The notes under the pieces were generated by a model. It was not told the DNA's origin. It worked only from the letters and a program-made list of their open reading frames with translations, and did not search any database. Positions 48,318-56,477 of a stretch of 64,000 nt of DNA are shown piece after piece. Position numbers and translations under genes: made by a program. The DNA comes from Phycisphaerae bacterium (lineage in GTDB: Bacteria; Planctomycetota; Phycisphaerae; UBA1845; Fen-1342). The DNA lies in the NCBI GenBank assembly GCA_028277645.1, contig JANQFV010000017.1, forward strand, positions 1-64,000, in the 5' to 3' direction. Each line of letters opens with the position of its first letter. The stretch's first letter is position 1.

Positions 48318-50240
48318 ATGTGCCCGGTGTCTGAGGCAGTTCCGCATACGCCCATACCTGACCGATCGGCGAGCGCGCGGATTGGCAGAGCCTTCGGCCT
48401 GTTCAGCGCGTTGCTGACCGCGCCAGCGCTTCTTGCCCAAGCTGACAGCCGCGACGTCGGCGAAGGCCTCACGGTGCGTGTCGACTGCGCCCGGCAGCAC
48501 GTATACGTCGGCGAGCGCGTCGAGCTCACACTCCACATTGAGGTCGTCGCCGCACGCTGGGGTGGCCAGATTTTGGACGAAGTGACCATGCTGCGTGGGC
48601 TCAGCCCGCTGAATTTCGGCCCGTTTCCGGTCGGCCCGCCGGCGCGCACCCGCGTCCTGAGTACGGCCGACGCCGATGCGCTGCCCGTCTATGCCTACGA
48701 GTGGGACGCGACGATCCTGGTGCGCCACACCGACGCGCTGCGGTTCGACGACATCGCGGTTGAGCTGACTTCCCCCTCGACCGACGGCAACGTGGCACTC
48801 CGGGCCGGTTCAGCAGCAACGACAATCAAGGTCCTGCCGGTACCGCAGCGCGGCCGTCCACGGAACTACTCGGGCGCCGTCGGCGTGTTCGCCATGCAGG
48901 TGTCAGCGTCGTCAACCGACGTACGCGTCGGTGACCCGATCCAAATGACGATCAACGTCTTCGGCGACGGCCCGGTGGAGACACTGCCCCCGCCGAACCT
49001 GACTGCTGACGAGGAGTTGGTCCACAGCTTCCGCTTGCCCGAGGGGCCGCTGGCCGGCGAGTTCGTCGACTCGATCCGTCGATTCGTGCTCACGATTAGA
49101 GCGCGACACGAGAACGTCGAGCAGATTCCTGCACTCCTGTACCCATACTTCGACCCGGTCGAGGAGCGCTTCATCATCGCGCGCAGTGAGCCGATCGCGA
49201 TCCGTGTCCGCCCGGCCGTGACCACAGTCTATCCGTTCCGTGACCGGGCGCTGTCTGGTCCCCCGTTCGAGACACGCGCGGCGGTGCTGCTGCGGAACAC
49301 GCCCGACGTCTCGCCGACCGCGGTTGCCGTGGTGACACTGCTACCGCCACTCGCATTCCTCGGCGTCTGGGCAGCCCTCGCACTGCGCACGCGCGGATTC
49401 GCTCTCGCCGCGCTCATCCTGTTGAGCATCGGCGGACTGGCCACCGCGGCCCGCGCGCAGGTGATCGAACCGCTGTCGAGCAAGCGGCGTGCCGAGGTGC
49501 TCACCGCGGCCGTGCAAGGCCTTCAACTGGCCGACGACGCTGTGGCACGTGGCGATGATCCACGCCCTCACCTGCAACAGGCCGCGGCCGGCTTCCGCGC
49601 TTTACGCGACGCAGGTCTGCGCAACGCCGGCCTCGAGTTCAACCTGGGGCAACTCTATCGACGCCTCGAACAGCCCGGCCTGGCGATGCTGCACCTCCTG
49701 CGCGCCCAGCGCATGGCGCCGCTCGACTCGCGCGTTCGCCAGGGCCTGGATGAGCTACGAAATTCGGCCGCCATCAGCTCAGTCGGCCGAGGAACACCTG
49801 TCGAATCGGGCGCGTCAGCACTTCTTCAGCTCGGCTTGCCACCGCACGCTCGGTTCCGCGTGCTGTGCGGCTGCGCGACCCTGACCTGGACTGCCATGTT
49901 CATCTGGCTGCGATGGCGCCGACGCGCGGTACTGACGATCGGTCTGTGTGGACTCGTGGCCACGCTGGTGTGCGCGTCGTCACTCGCGTGGCAGATCTAC
50001 CGGGAATCCTGCCACCCCTCCGCCGTTGTCGTCGGCTGTCCGACGCTGCTCCGCGCGAGTCGCGCCAACACACACCCAGCCACACCAGAGGAACACCTCC
50101 CGCCAGGAACCGAAGTGTACGTGCACGAACAGCGCGGCGACTGGTTCGCTGTCACAACGCGCGGCGGCCGCTCGGGCTGGCTACGGCACACAGCAATCCA
50201 ACAGGTCCGGCCGTCGACTGCGGATTACAGTTCGTACTGA
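48318..50240 (+). CDS. BatD-BatE-like fusion with C-terminal SH3-type domain
   Basis: 640 aa. Residues ~1-40 are a signal-like region (FGLFSALLTAPALLAQA). Residues ~45-300 match BatD (aerotolerance) with several Ig-like units: VRVDCARQHVYVGERVELTLHI and VSASSTDVRVGDPIQMTINVFGDGPVETLPPP. A membrane helix follows near 335-355, then another at ~370-385. Residues ~395-485 are TPR-like (AGLEFNLGQLYRRLEQPGLAMLHLLRAQRM), as in BatE. Two further helices are at ~525-570 and a bacterial SH3-like tail at ~580-630 (GTEVYVHEQRGDWFAVTTRGGRSGWLR). In other bacteria batABCDE form an operon with moxR and von Willebrand-domain genes, and none are here. The gene's end overlaps the convergent hslU end by 16 bases. 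The start lacks a clear RBS and could be further downstream. Confidence 0.78.
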   Translation: MCPVSEAVPHTPIPDRSASARIGRAFGLFSALLTAPALLAQADSRDVGEGLTVRVDCARQHVYVGERVELTLHIEVVAARWGGQILDEVTMLRGLSPLNFGPFPVGPPARTRVLSTADADALPVYAYEWDATILVRHTDALRFDDIAVELTSPSTDGNVALRAGSAATTIKVLPVPQRGRPRNYSGAVGVFAMQVSASSTDVRVGDPIQMTINVFGDGPVETLPPPNLTADEELVHSFRLPEGPLAGEFVDSIRRFVLTIRARHENVEQIPALLYPYFDPVEERFIIARSEPIAIRVRPAVTTVYPFRDRALSGPPFETRAAVLLRNTPDVSPTAVAVVTLLPPLAFLGVWAALALRTRGFALAALILLSIGGLATAARAQVIEPLSSKRRAEVLTAAVQGLQLADDAVARGDDPRPHLQQAAAGFRALRDAGLRNAGLEFNLGQLYRRLEQPGLAMLHLLRAQRMAPLDSRVRQGLDELRNSAAISSVGRGTPVESGASALLQLGLPPHARFRVLCGCATLTWTAMFIWLRWRRRAVLTIGLCGLVATLVCASSLAWQIYRESCHPSAVVVGCPTLLRASRANTHPATPEEHLPPGTEVYVHEQRGDWFAVTTRGGRSGWLRHTAIQQVRPSTADYSSY

Positions 50241-51562
50241 CTCCGCTCTTCATCTTCCAGAATGTCCGCCAGGCGCATGCGGACGTAGTCGACGTCGACC
50301 GTGACCGACTTGTTCACCGCGTCTGACGCTGAGTAGGCGATCTCCTCGACCACGCGTTCGACGATTGTGTACAGCCGGCGGGCGCCGATGTTTTCGAGCA
50401 TCTGGTTAGCCCGATACGCCATCTCGGCCATTTCGCGCAGGGCTTCGTTGTTGAACTCGAGCGTGACGCCCTCGGTCCGCATCAGCGCGACCTGTTGCTT
50501 GATCAGCGCGTTCTCCGGCTCGGTCAGAATGCGGTAATAGTCGTCCGCCGTCAGATCATCCAGCTCGACGCGTAACGGGAACCGCCCCTGCAGCTCTGGC
50601 ATGAGATCCGAAGGCCGCGCTTGCGTAAACGCCCCCGCCGCGATGAACAGGATGTGGTCGGTCCGCACCATGCCATAGCGCGTGCTAACCGTCGTGCCCT
50701 CGACCAGCGGCAGCAGGTCCCGCTGCACGCCACTGCGCGACACCTCCGGCCCGGCTCCTTCCATCAGCCCGCCGCCACACACCTTGTCGAGCTCATCGAG
50801 GAAGACCATGCCGGATTCCTCGCAGCGCCGAATGGCGTTCTGTTGCAGGGCATCCTGATCGATCAGCCGATCCAGTTCCTGTTGCGTCATCAGCTCGAGC
50901 GCTTCGGAGACGGGCAGCCGGCGTCGCTTCGAGCGCGGCGGCATCACGCGTTCGAGCATCTGCTCGAACTCCGGTCCCATCTGATCAAGCCCCATGTTCG
51001 ACATCACGTGGACCGGAACCGACCGTTCGTCGATGCTGACGTCCACGGACCGCTCGGTCAGCCCACCCGCCCGCAACTGGCCCCGCAGCTTCTCGCGTGT
51101 GCGAACATACCGCTCGGCCTGCTCCGAATCGCTCGCGTCGCGGTCCGCCGGCGGGAGTAGTTGATCTAGGATGCGATCCTCGGCTGCTTGCTGCGCACGT
51201 TCGCGGACGCTCTCCGCCGCGCGCGACCGCTCCATGACCAGCGCGCGCTCCACCAGATCGCGAATAATGCTGTCGACGTCGCGCCCCACGTATCCGACTT
51301 CGGTGAATTTCGTCGCCTCAATCTTGATGAACGGTGCCCGCGTGAGCTGCGCCAATCGCCGGGCGATCTCCGTCTTACCAACGCCGGTCGGCCCGACCAT
51401 CAGGATGTTCTTCGGCGCCACGTCATTGCGCAGCTCGCCGGTCAGGTGCAGCCGGCGCCAGCGGTTCCGGACGGCAATCGCCACCGCGCGCTTGGCATCG
51501 TCCTGCCCGATGATGAAGCGGTCCAGCTCCTGCACGATCTGTCGCGGAGTCAGTTCGTCCAT
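50225..51562 (-). CDS. hslU: ATP-dependent protease ATPase subunit HslU
   Basis: 445 aa from the ATG at 51562 (MDELTPRQIVQELDRFIIGQ), the family start; an upstream TTG at 51640 adds 26 non-family residues. HslU is the AAA+ unfoldase that feeds proteins to the HslV peptidase. Features: Walker A VGPTGVGKTEIARRLA (~57-64), the pore-loop region FTEVGYVGRDVDSIIRDL, the I-domain (~100-240), Walker B GMVFLDELDKV, sensor GAFTQARPSDLMPELQGRFP, and the C-terminal tail ERSQYEL that docks into HslV. Length is standard. hslV is not next to it in the window, which is unusual since the two are normally adjacent. Confidence 0.95.
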   Translation of the reverse strand: MDELTPRQIVQELDRFIIGQDDAKRAVAIAVRNRWRRLHLTGELRNDVAPKNILMVGPTGVGKTEIARRLAQLTRAPFIKIEATKFTEVGYVGRDVDSIIRDLVERALVMERSRAAESVRERAQQAAEDRILDQLLPPADRDASDSEQAERYVRTREKLRGQLRAGGLTERSVDVSIDERSVPVHVMSNMGLDQMGPEFEQMLERVMPPRSKRRRLPVSEALELMTQQELDRLIDQDALQQNAIRRCEESGMVFLDELDKVCGGGLMEGAGPEVSRSGVQRDLLPLVEGTTVSTRYGMVRTDHILFIAAGAFTQARPSDLMPELQGRFPLRVELDDLTADDYYRILTEPENALIKQQVALMRTEGVTLEFNNEALREMAEMAYRANQMLENIGARRLYTIVERVVEEIAYSASDAVNKSVTVDVDYVRMRLADILEDEERSQYEL

Positions 51563-51678
51563 AGCCCATCCAGTTCGTCGCCGCATAGCGTCGGCGCGCG
51601 GCGATACGGCAGATGATAGCACGCTCGGCATTCGTAGCAATTCGGTCAGCGTTGGCAGACGCCCCCAGCGGCGTCCGC

Positions 51679-51684
51679 TAGAAT
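51679..51684 (+). promoter_or_regulatory. Possible -10 element (TAGAAT) of the class V aminotransferase gene
   Basis: GCTAGAAT lies 39 bases before the ATG at 51724, in the divergent gap with hslU. A TTGGCA at 51652-51657 is the only -35-like hexamer but the spacing (21) is long. Support is weak and rests partly on similar TA(C/G)AAT boxes ahead of the genes at 59018 and 61596. Confidence 0.3.
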
Positions 51685-51723
51685 TCAGTGCGTGAACATT
51701 GAGAATCGACTGGGAACCAACCG

Positions 51724-52863
51724 ATGACGATAAGTGAGATGCGTGACTATTTTCCCATTACGCAGCGCTACAACTTCCAAGACCACGCCGCAGTGGGCCC
51801 GCTCTCGCGGCCGGCTGCCGACGCGCTGACCGCCTACGCGCGCGAGCTTTGCGAATCCGCGTACCTCGAAGGAACCTACTACCGCACGCTCGATCAGGTG
51901 CGGCAAAGCGCCGCTCGACTGATTAACGCGATGCCGGAAGAGGTCACCTTCGTTAAGAACACGTGCGAGGGCATCAATTACGTCGCCAACGGCATCCAGT
52001 GGATTACCGGCGACAACGTCGTGTCCACCACAATGGAATTCCCCGCAAATGTGTATCCGTGGATGAACCTCGAATCGCGCGGCGTACAGTTGAAGCGCGT
52101 GCCGGAAGAGGATGGCCGCGTGCCGTTTGACCGTATCGCCGACGCGATCGACAAGCGGACGCGTGTCGTGACCGTATCCGCTGTCCAGTGGGGCAACGGG
52201 TTCCGCATGGACCTGACCCGGTTGGGCGAGATGTGCGAGGAAAAGGGGGTGCTACTGTTCGTCGATGCCATCCAGGCTTTGGGTGTGCACCCACTCGATG
52301 TGCACGCGATGAACATCGACTTCCTCGCCGCGGACGGCCACAAGTGGCTCTGCGGCCCGGAAGGGGCGGGCCTGTTCTATTGTCGCCGCGAGTTGCTCGG
52401 TCACTTGCGTCCCACCGAGCTCGGCTACTTCTGCATGAAACACAGCTTCGACTCGGAGGAGGTGAAGATCGACCTGCGCGACGACGCGCGACGGTTTGAC
52501 AGCGGGGCCTACAACCTGGCCGGGATCGCGTCGCTCGGCGCGTCGCTTGAGCTCTTCCTCGAAGTCGGCATCGAGGAGATCCAGCGTCGTGTAAAACGGC
52601 TTACGGACCAGATCGTCGAAGGCGTGCAGCACAAGGGCTGGCGGGTGTGCAGCCCGCGCACGCCTAGTGAGTGGAGCGGGATCGTGTCCTTCGCGTCCGA
52701 TAAGCACGATATCGTCGCCTTGCAGAAGCATCTTCGCGACGAGTTCAAGATCATCCTCTCTCGGCGTTTCGGACGCTTGCGTGCAAGCCCGCATTTTTAC
52801 AATTCGGAGGAAGAAGTGGCGCAGCTCATCGACGCCCTGCCGGCACACCCGACCGCATCGTGA
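51724..52863 (+). CDS. Class V aminotransferase (cysteine desulfurase/isopenicillin-epimerase-like)
   Basis: 379 aa. It is a PLP enzyme of the fold-type I class V family. The N-terminus NFQDHAAVGPLSRPAADAL replaces the typical LDNAATTP of cysteine desulfurases. TFVKNTCEGINYVANGI is the cofactor-binding loop, LFVDAIQALGVHPLDV carries the PLP-Asp, and Lys207 in FLAADGHKWLCGPEGAGLFY is the Schiff-base lysine. A catalytic Cys loop typical of SufS is not evident near the C-terminus, where the sequence is SRRFGRLRASPHFYNSEEEV, so it more likely acts on amino or epimerase-type substrates. Substrate unknown. It is transcribed divergently from hslU. Confidence 0.85.
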   Translation: MTISEMRDYFPITQRYNFQDHAAVGPLSRPAADALTAYARELCESAYLEGTYYRTLDQVRQSAARLINAMPEEVTFVKNTCEGINYVANGIQWITGDNVVSTTMEFPANVYPWMNLESRGVQLKRVPEEDGRVPFDRIADAIDKRTRVVTVSAVQWGNGFRMDLTRLGEMCEEKGVLLFVDAIQALGVHPLDVHAMNIDFLAADGHKWLCGPEGAGLFYCRRELLGHLRPTELGYFCMKHSFDSEEVKIDLRDDARRFDSGAYNLAGIASLGASLELFLEVGIEEIQRRVKRLTDQIVEGVQHKGWRVCSPRTPSEWSGIVSFASDKHDIVALQKHLRDEFKIILSRRFGRLRASPHFYNSEEEVAQLIDALPAHPTAS

Positions 52864-52893
52864 CAATAATCTCGCACGACACTAACACGCGCC

Positions 52894-52924
52894 TTGAACG
52901 ATCCTGCCCGGTTATCCGTATAAT
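52894..52924 (+). promoter_or_regulatory. Sigma70-like promoter for the small ORF at 52954
   Basis: TTGAAC at 52894-52899 and a consensus TATAAT at 52919-52924 are separated by 19 bases, slightly longer than ideal. Transcription would start near 52931, leaving a short leader with GGAG before the ATG at 52954. This also argues against the upstream GTG at 52930 as start. Confidence 0.5.
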
Positions 52925-52953
52925 GTATAGTGAAGGATGGGCGCTGGAGCCCA

Positions 52954-53217
52954 ATGTGTGCCACCGTGAAGAAGCGTACCGCAACCGAAATCCGCTGTGT
53001 CCCCCGCTACGGCTTCGCTGAAACCGAGGTTCGCACGGTCGATCTGGATCTACCAGCCTGCGATGATGCGTTCGCCCTGCGCGACGCGCTTGATTTCTTC
53101 TTCAGCTCACACGGCATCAGCGACGCGGTCTACGCGGTTGAAGTCGACGACGACGGCTACTTCGCCGTAATCAACGACGAAGCCTACGAACACGCCTGGG
53201 GCCGCCCGCTGCTCTAA
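52954..53217 (+). CDS. Small conserved-looking hypothetical protein
   Basis: 87 aa from the ATG at 52954 (TGGAG 5 bases upstream, and a TATAAT promoter just before it). The sequence is acidic and looks like a compact alpha/beta domain: IRCVPRYGFAETEVRTVDLD, DDAFALRDALDFFFSSHGI, AVYAVEVDDDGYFAVINDEA. No cysteines pair up and no motif is recognised. Having its own promoter and RBS speaks for a real gene. It ends 67 bases before the convergent chloride-channel gene. Function unknown. Confidence 0.6.
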   Translation: MCATVKKRTATEIRCVPRYGFAETEVRTVDLDLPACDDAFALRDALDFFFSSHGISDAVYAVEVDDDGYFAVINDEAYEHAWGRPLL

Positions 53218-53284
53218 AAGCCGCCCGATTCCACGCAGATTCCCCGCCTCGTTTTGGTAAAGCGGTGCCATCGCCGCCGCCACG

Positions 53285-55312
53285 TCAGCTCACGATTCCG
53301 CGTTCCAGCCGACGAACCTGTGTCTCGGGCCCCATCACCAGCAGAACGTCGCCGAGCTGGAACACGTACTCCGCCGCCGGTGCTTCGCTCACAACCTCGC
53401 CACCCTTCAGCGTGCGTTTGACCAGCACGACCGACACGTCGAACTGATTTCGAATGTTGAGACTGTCCAGACTGCGACCGACCCACGCCGCCGGAACGTG
53501 AATCTCCATTAAACTGGTATCCGGTGCTATCGCGATCGGCTCGACCGGACCATGCGATTGCACCGACGCCGCCATGCTCGACGCCATCTCCCGTTTGAAC
53601 AGCTCTTCGTTGTAGCGCTTGATGACGTCCTCGGGCCAGATCGCACCCACCAGGCAGCTGCCCTCGACCACCGGCACCTCGCCGCGATAACGCGACAGCC
53701 GCGTCATAACATCTGCGAGTGTGTCCTGGGGATGCACGGTCGGAAAGCCCTGCTCCTGCATCATGTCTGCCGCGATGATGAAGTCGCCGTGCGACGCCGG
53801 GTCCGTCAGGAAGGGTCGCGCCTGGCTCGCCGTGATGACGCCTCGCAGATTGCGCTCACCGTCCACGACGAAGATCGACACGCCCGGGTGTGCCATGAAC
53901 AAGGACACAACGTCCAACAGTCCTGCGTCGGGCGATACTACCGGCGTGTCCTGGCGCATGGCGTCACGCACCGCCAGGTGCCGCAGCACGCTGATGTCGC
54001 GCCCTTTGTGGATATCCACGCCGCGGCGCAGCAGTTTGATTGTGTAGATCGAACCACGCTGCGCACTCATCGCCATCAGCGTGGCGATGATCGTGCTCAT
54101 CATCAGCGGCAGGATGAGCTTGTAGTCGTTGGTGAGCTCAAAGATGATCACGATCGCTGTGATTGGTGCGTGCGTGCCGGCGCCGACGACGGCGGCCATG
54201 CCCACCAACGCGTAGGCCCCGGCCGGCGCCGTCGACTCCGGCCAGATGCTGTTGACGACGACACCCACCGCACCGCCGGTCATGGCACCGATGAACAGCG
54301 ACGGCGCGAAGATCCCGCCCGAGCCGCCGGAGCCGATCGTGATCCCGACCGCCAGGATCTTGATCAGCACCAGCCCCACCAGCAGGTGCCAAGCCATCTG
54401 CCCCTCTAACGCGCCCTCGATCGCCTCGTAGCCGACGCCGTACACCTGCGGAAACCACAGTGCGATTACGCCGATCAGTGCACCGCCCAGGATCGCCTTC
54501 GCCGGCGGCCACACCCTGACCGCATCGAAGACGTCCTCCATCAGGTACAACCCGCGGACGAACAGCAGCGCGACAACACCGGCCAGTAACCCCAGGACGG
54601 CGTACGCTACCAGTTCCCAGTAACTCACAACTTCGTATTGATGCACGACGAATGCCGGCACGTCGCCGAAGAAATGGTGTCCGATGACCGTCGCCACCAC
54701 CGAGGAGATCACGATCGGTGAGAATTGCAGCACGGCGAAATCGGCGAGGATCACTTCGACTGCGAACAAGGCGCCAGCAACCGGCGCGTTGAACGTCGCT
54801 GCGATGCCCGCCGCCGCCCCGCAGCCCACCAGTGTGCGCAGCCGTCGTTCATCGATCCGCAACCACTGCCCGAGTGACGACCCCAGTGCGGAGCCGATCT
54901 GGACAATCGGCCCTTCGCGCCCGACCGATCCGCCGGAGGCAATGCTGATCGCTGAGGCGAACATCTTCGCGATCACGACGCGCGGACGGATGCGGCCGTT
55001 GCGCAGTGCCACCGCCTCCATAACCTCCGGCACGCCGTGCCCTTTCGCCTCGCGGGCGAAGTAGTAGACGATCAACGCACAGGCCAGGCCGCCAATCGCG
55101 GGAGCCGTAATCTTCCACCAGACCGGCAACGAACGAATGTAGTCGAGCGTGTAATCCGGCTGCTGCCACGCGATCTCGTGGCCAAGCTCGATGAGCTTGC
55201 GAAACCCAACCGCCGCGAAACCACCGCCCAGACCGATCACCAGTGCGATCAACACCATGTACAGGTGCTCGCGATCGCGAAGCTGGCTATCGATCCATCG
55301 CAGGGCTCGCAC
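53285..55312 (-). CDS. ClC-family chloride transporter with CBS pair and TrkA-C domain
   Basis: 675 aa. Residues ~15-430 form the ClC membrane domain. The ion-pathway motifs are SGGSVGREGPIVQIGSALG (with the gating Glu of GREGP), FNAPVAGALFAVEVIL and GSGGSGGIFAPSLFIGA. Two CBS domains follow at ~440-570 (LAVRDAMRQDTPVVSPDAGLL; ADMMQEQGFPTVHPQDTLADV), then a TrkA-C-like ligand domain at ~600-675 (VPAAWVGRSLDSLNIRNQF; VFQLGDVLLVMGPETQV). This architecture is common in bacterial ClC proteins, which exchange Cl- for H+ or act as channels; which of the two cannot be told here. The start has the usual charged MRALRWIDSQLRDRE. The 275-base gap to the divergent Mrp gene holds no other gene. Confidence 0.9.
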   Translation of the reverse strand: MRALRWIDSQLRDREHLYMVLIALVIGLGGGFAAVGFRKLIELGHEIAWQQPDYTLDYIRSLPVWWKITAPAIGGLACALIVYYFAREAKGHGVPEVMEAVALRNGRIRPRVVIAKMFASAISIASGGSVGREGPIVQIGSALGSSLGQWLRIDERRLRTLVGCGAAAGIAATFNAPVAGALFAVEVILADFAVLQFSPIVISSVVATVIGHHFFGDVPAFVVHQYEVVSYWELVAYAVLGLLAGVVALLFVRGLYLMEDVFDAVRVWPPAKAILGGALIGVIALWFPQVYGVGYEAIEGALEGQMAWHLLVGLVLIKILAVGITIGSGGSGGIFAPSLFIGAMTGGAVGVVVNSIWPESTAPAGAYALVGMAAVVGAGTHAPITAIVIIFELTNDYKLILPLMMSTIIATLMAMSAQRGSIYTIKLLRRGVDIHKGRDISVLRHLAVRDAMRQDTPVVSPDAGLLDVVSLFMAHPGVSIFVVDGERNLRGVITASQARPFLTDPASHGDFIIAADMMQEQGFPTVHPQDTLADVMTRLSRYRGEVPVVEGSCLVGAIWPEDVIKRYNEELFKREMASSMAASVQSHGPVEPIAIAPDTSLMEIHVPAAWVGRSLDSLNIRNQFDVSVVLVKRTLKGGEVVSEAPAAEYVFQLGDVLLVMGPETQVRRLERGIVS

Positions 55313-55587
55313 TGCTGGCGCTCCAATCGTCGGTCAACGAGCCCGTACGGCTCGGGCAATGCTAAACGGCCGTAGGCGTCCGCCCAAACCACTGCCACGG
55401 GCTTGCATGCTCAAGCAACGAATCGCGCGTTGGCGTTGCTGTGCCCCACCCCCTGCGTTTCGCGCGAGCCGGGCATGGTACTGCCGCCGTTGGATTTCCG
55501 CCACCGCGGCACCTATGCTTAACGCAACACGCAAGTTGCGTGCATATTTCGTTGGTTTCGCACCCCAGCCGTAGTCAGGAGCACCCT

Positions 55588-56457
55588 ATGTCGCAGTCCG
55601 GCTCGCCGTCGACGCCTCCGAACCCGCAAGCCAATGCTCAGCCGCTGCCCGGAGTACGGCGTGTAATCGCAGTCGGCGCTGGCAAGGGTGGTGTAGGCAA
55701 GAGCACGGTCGCGCTAATCGCGGCCGTGGGGCTCGCACGCCACGGCGCAAGCGTCGCTCTGCTCGATGCGGACGTCTACGGCCCGTCGCTGCCGAAGATG
55801 ACCGGCACCAGCGATCGCCGACTCGACCTCGACAAGCAGACCGGCGAGGTGCTGCCCGTCGAAGTCGCGGGCTTCAAGCTGGTCAGCATGGGGCACCTGA
55901 TCGATCCGAACGAGGCCGTCGTCTGGCGCGGACCGATGGCCCAGAAGTACGTACAGGAGTTCCTCCAGCGCACCCGTTGGGGCGAACTCGATTATCTCAT
56001 CGTCGACCTGCCGCCGGGCACGGGCGACATCCCGCTGACGCTCGCACAGAGCCTGCCGCTGACCGGCTCGATCGTGGTCTGCACACCCCAGGACGTCGCA
56101 CTGATCGACGCGGTCCGCGCGCTGCGCATGTACGAGAAGCTCGGCGTCACGACGCTCGGCATCGTCGAGAATATGAGCTACTACATTTGCCCGCACTGCA
56201 ACAGCCGCGATGAGATCTTCGGCCACGGCGGCGCTGAGCGTGCCGCGCAGGAGCTCAACATCCCGTTTCTCGGCGGAATCCCGCTTAACATCGCCCTCCG
56301 CGCCCACGGCGACGCCGGCAACGCGGAGGCGTGCTTCACCGACGTCGAACCGCCGGTGCGCGATGCGCTCGACGGATTCGTAGCGCGTCTGGCCCAACGG
56401 ATCGACGAGCAGGACAGTGCCGGTTCAGCACCGCCGCAACTCAACATCAGCGGTTGA
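55588..56457 (+). CDS. Mrp/NBP35-family iron-sulfur carrier ATPase
   Basis: 289 aa from the ATG at 55588 (AGGAG 7 bases upstream); the open frame further upstream lacks family sequence. The deviant Walker A is VGAGKGGVGKSTVALI (~32-40). LLDADVYGPSLPKM is the family signature, DYLIVDLPPGTGD is Walker B, and the Cys pair that binds a bridging Fe-S cluster is YYICPHCNS (~201-204). The N-terminal MIP18/DUF59 domain of many bacterial Mrp proteins is absent; a Pro/Ser/Gln-rich tail is there instead. It is likely a scaffold or carrier for [4Fe-4S] clusters. It is convergent with the deiminase gene, 20 bases away. Confidence 0.92.
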   Translation: MSQSGSPSTPPNPQANAQPLPGVRRVIAVGAGKGGVGKSTVALIAAVGLARHGASVALLDADVYGPSLPKMTGTSDRRLDLDKQTGEVLPVEVAGFKLVSMGHLIDPNEAVVWRGPMAQKYVQEFLQRTRWGELDYLIVDLPPGTGDIPLTLAQSLPLTGSIVVCTPQDVALIDAVRALRMYEKLGVTTLGIVENMSYYICPHCNSRDEIFGHGGAERAAQELNIPFLGGIPLNIALRAHGDAGNAEACFTDVEPPVRDALDGFVARLAQRIDEQDSAGSAPPQLNISG

Positions 56458-56477
56458 TACGCGAGCCGCGCGGTCCG

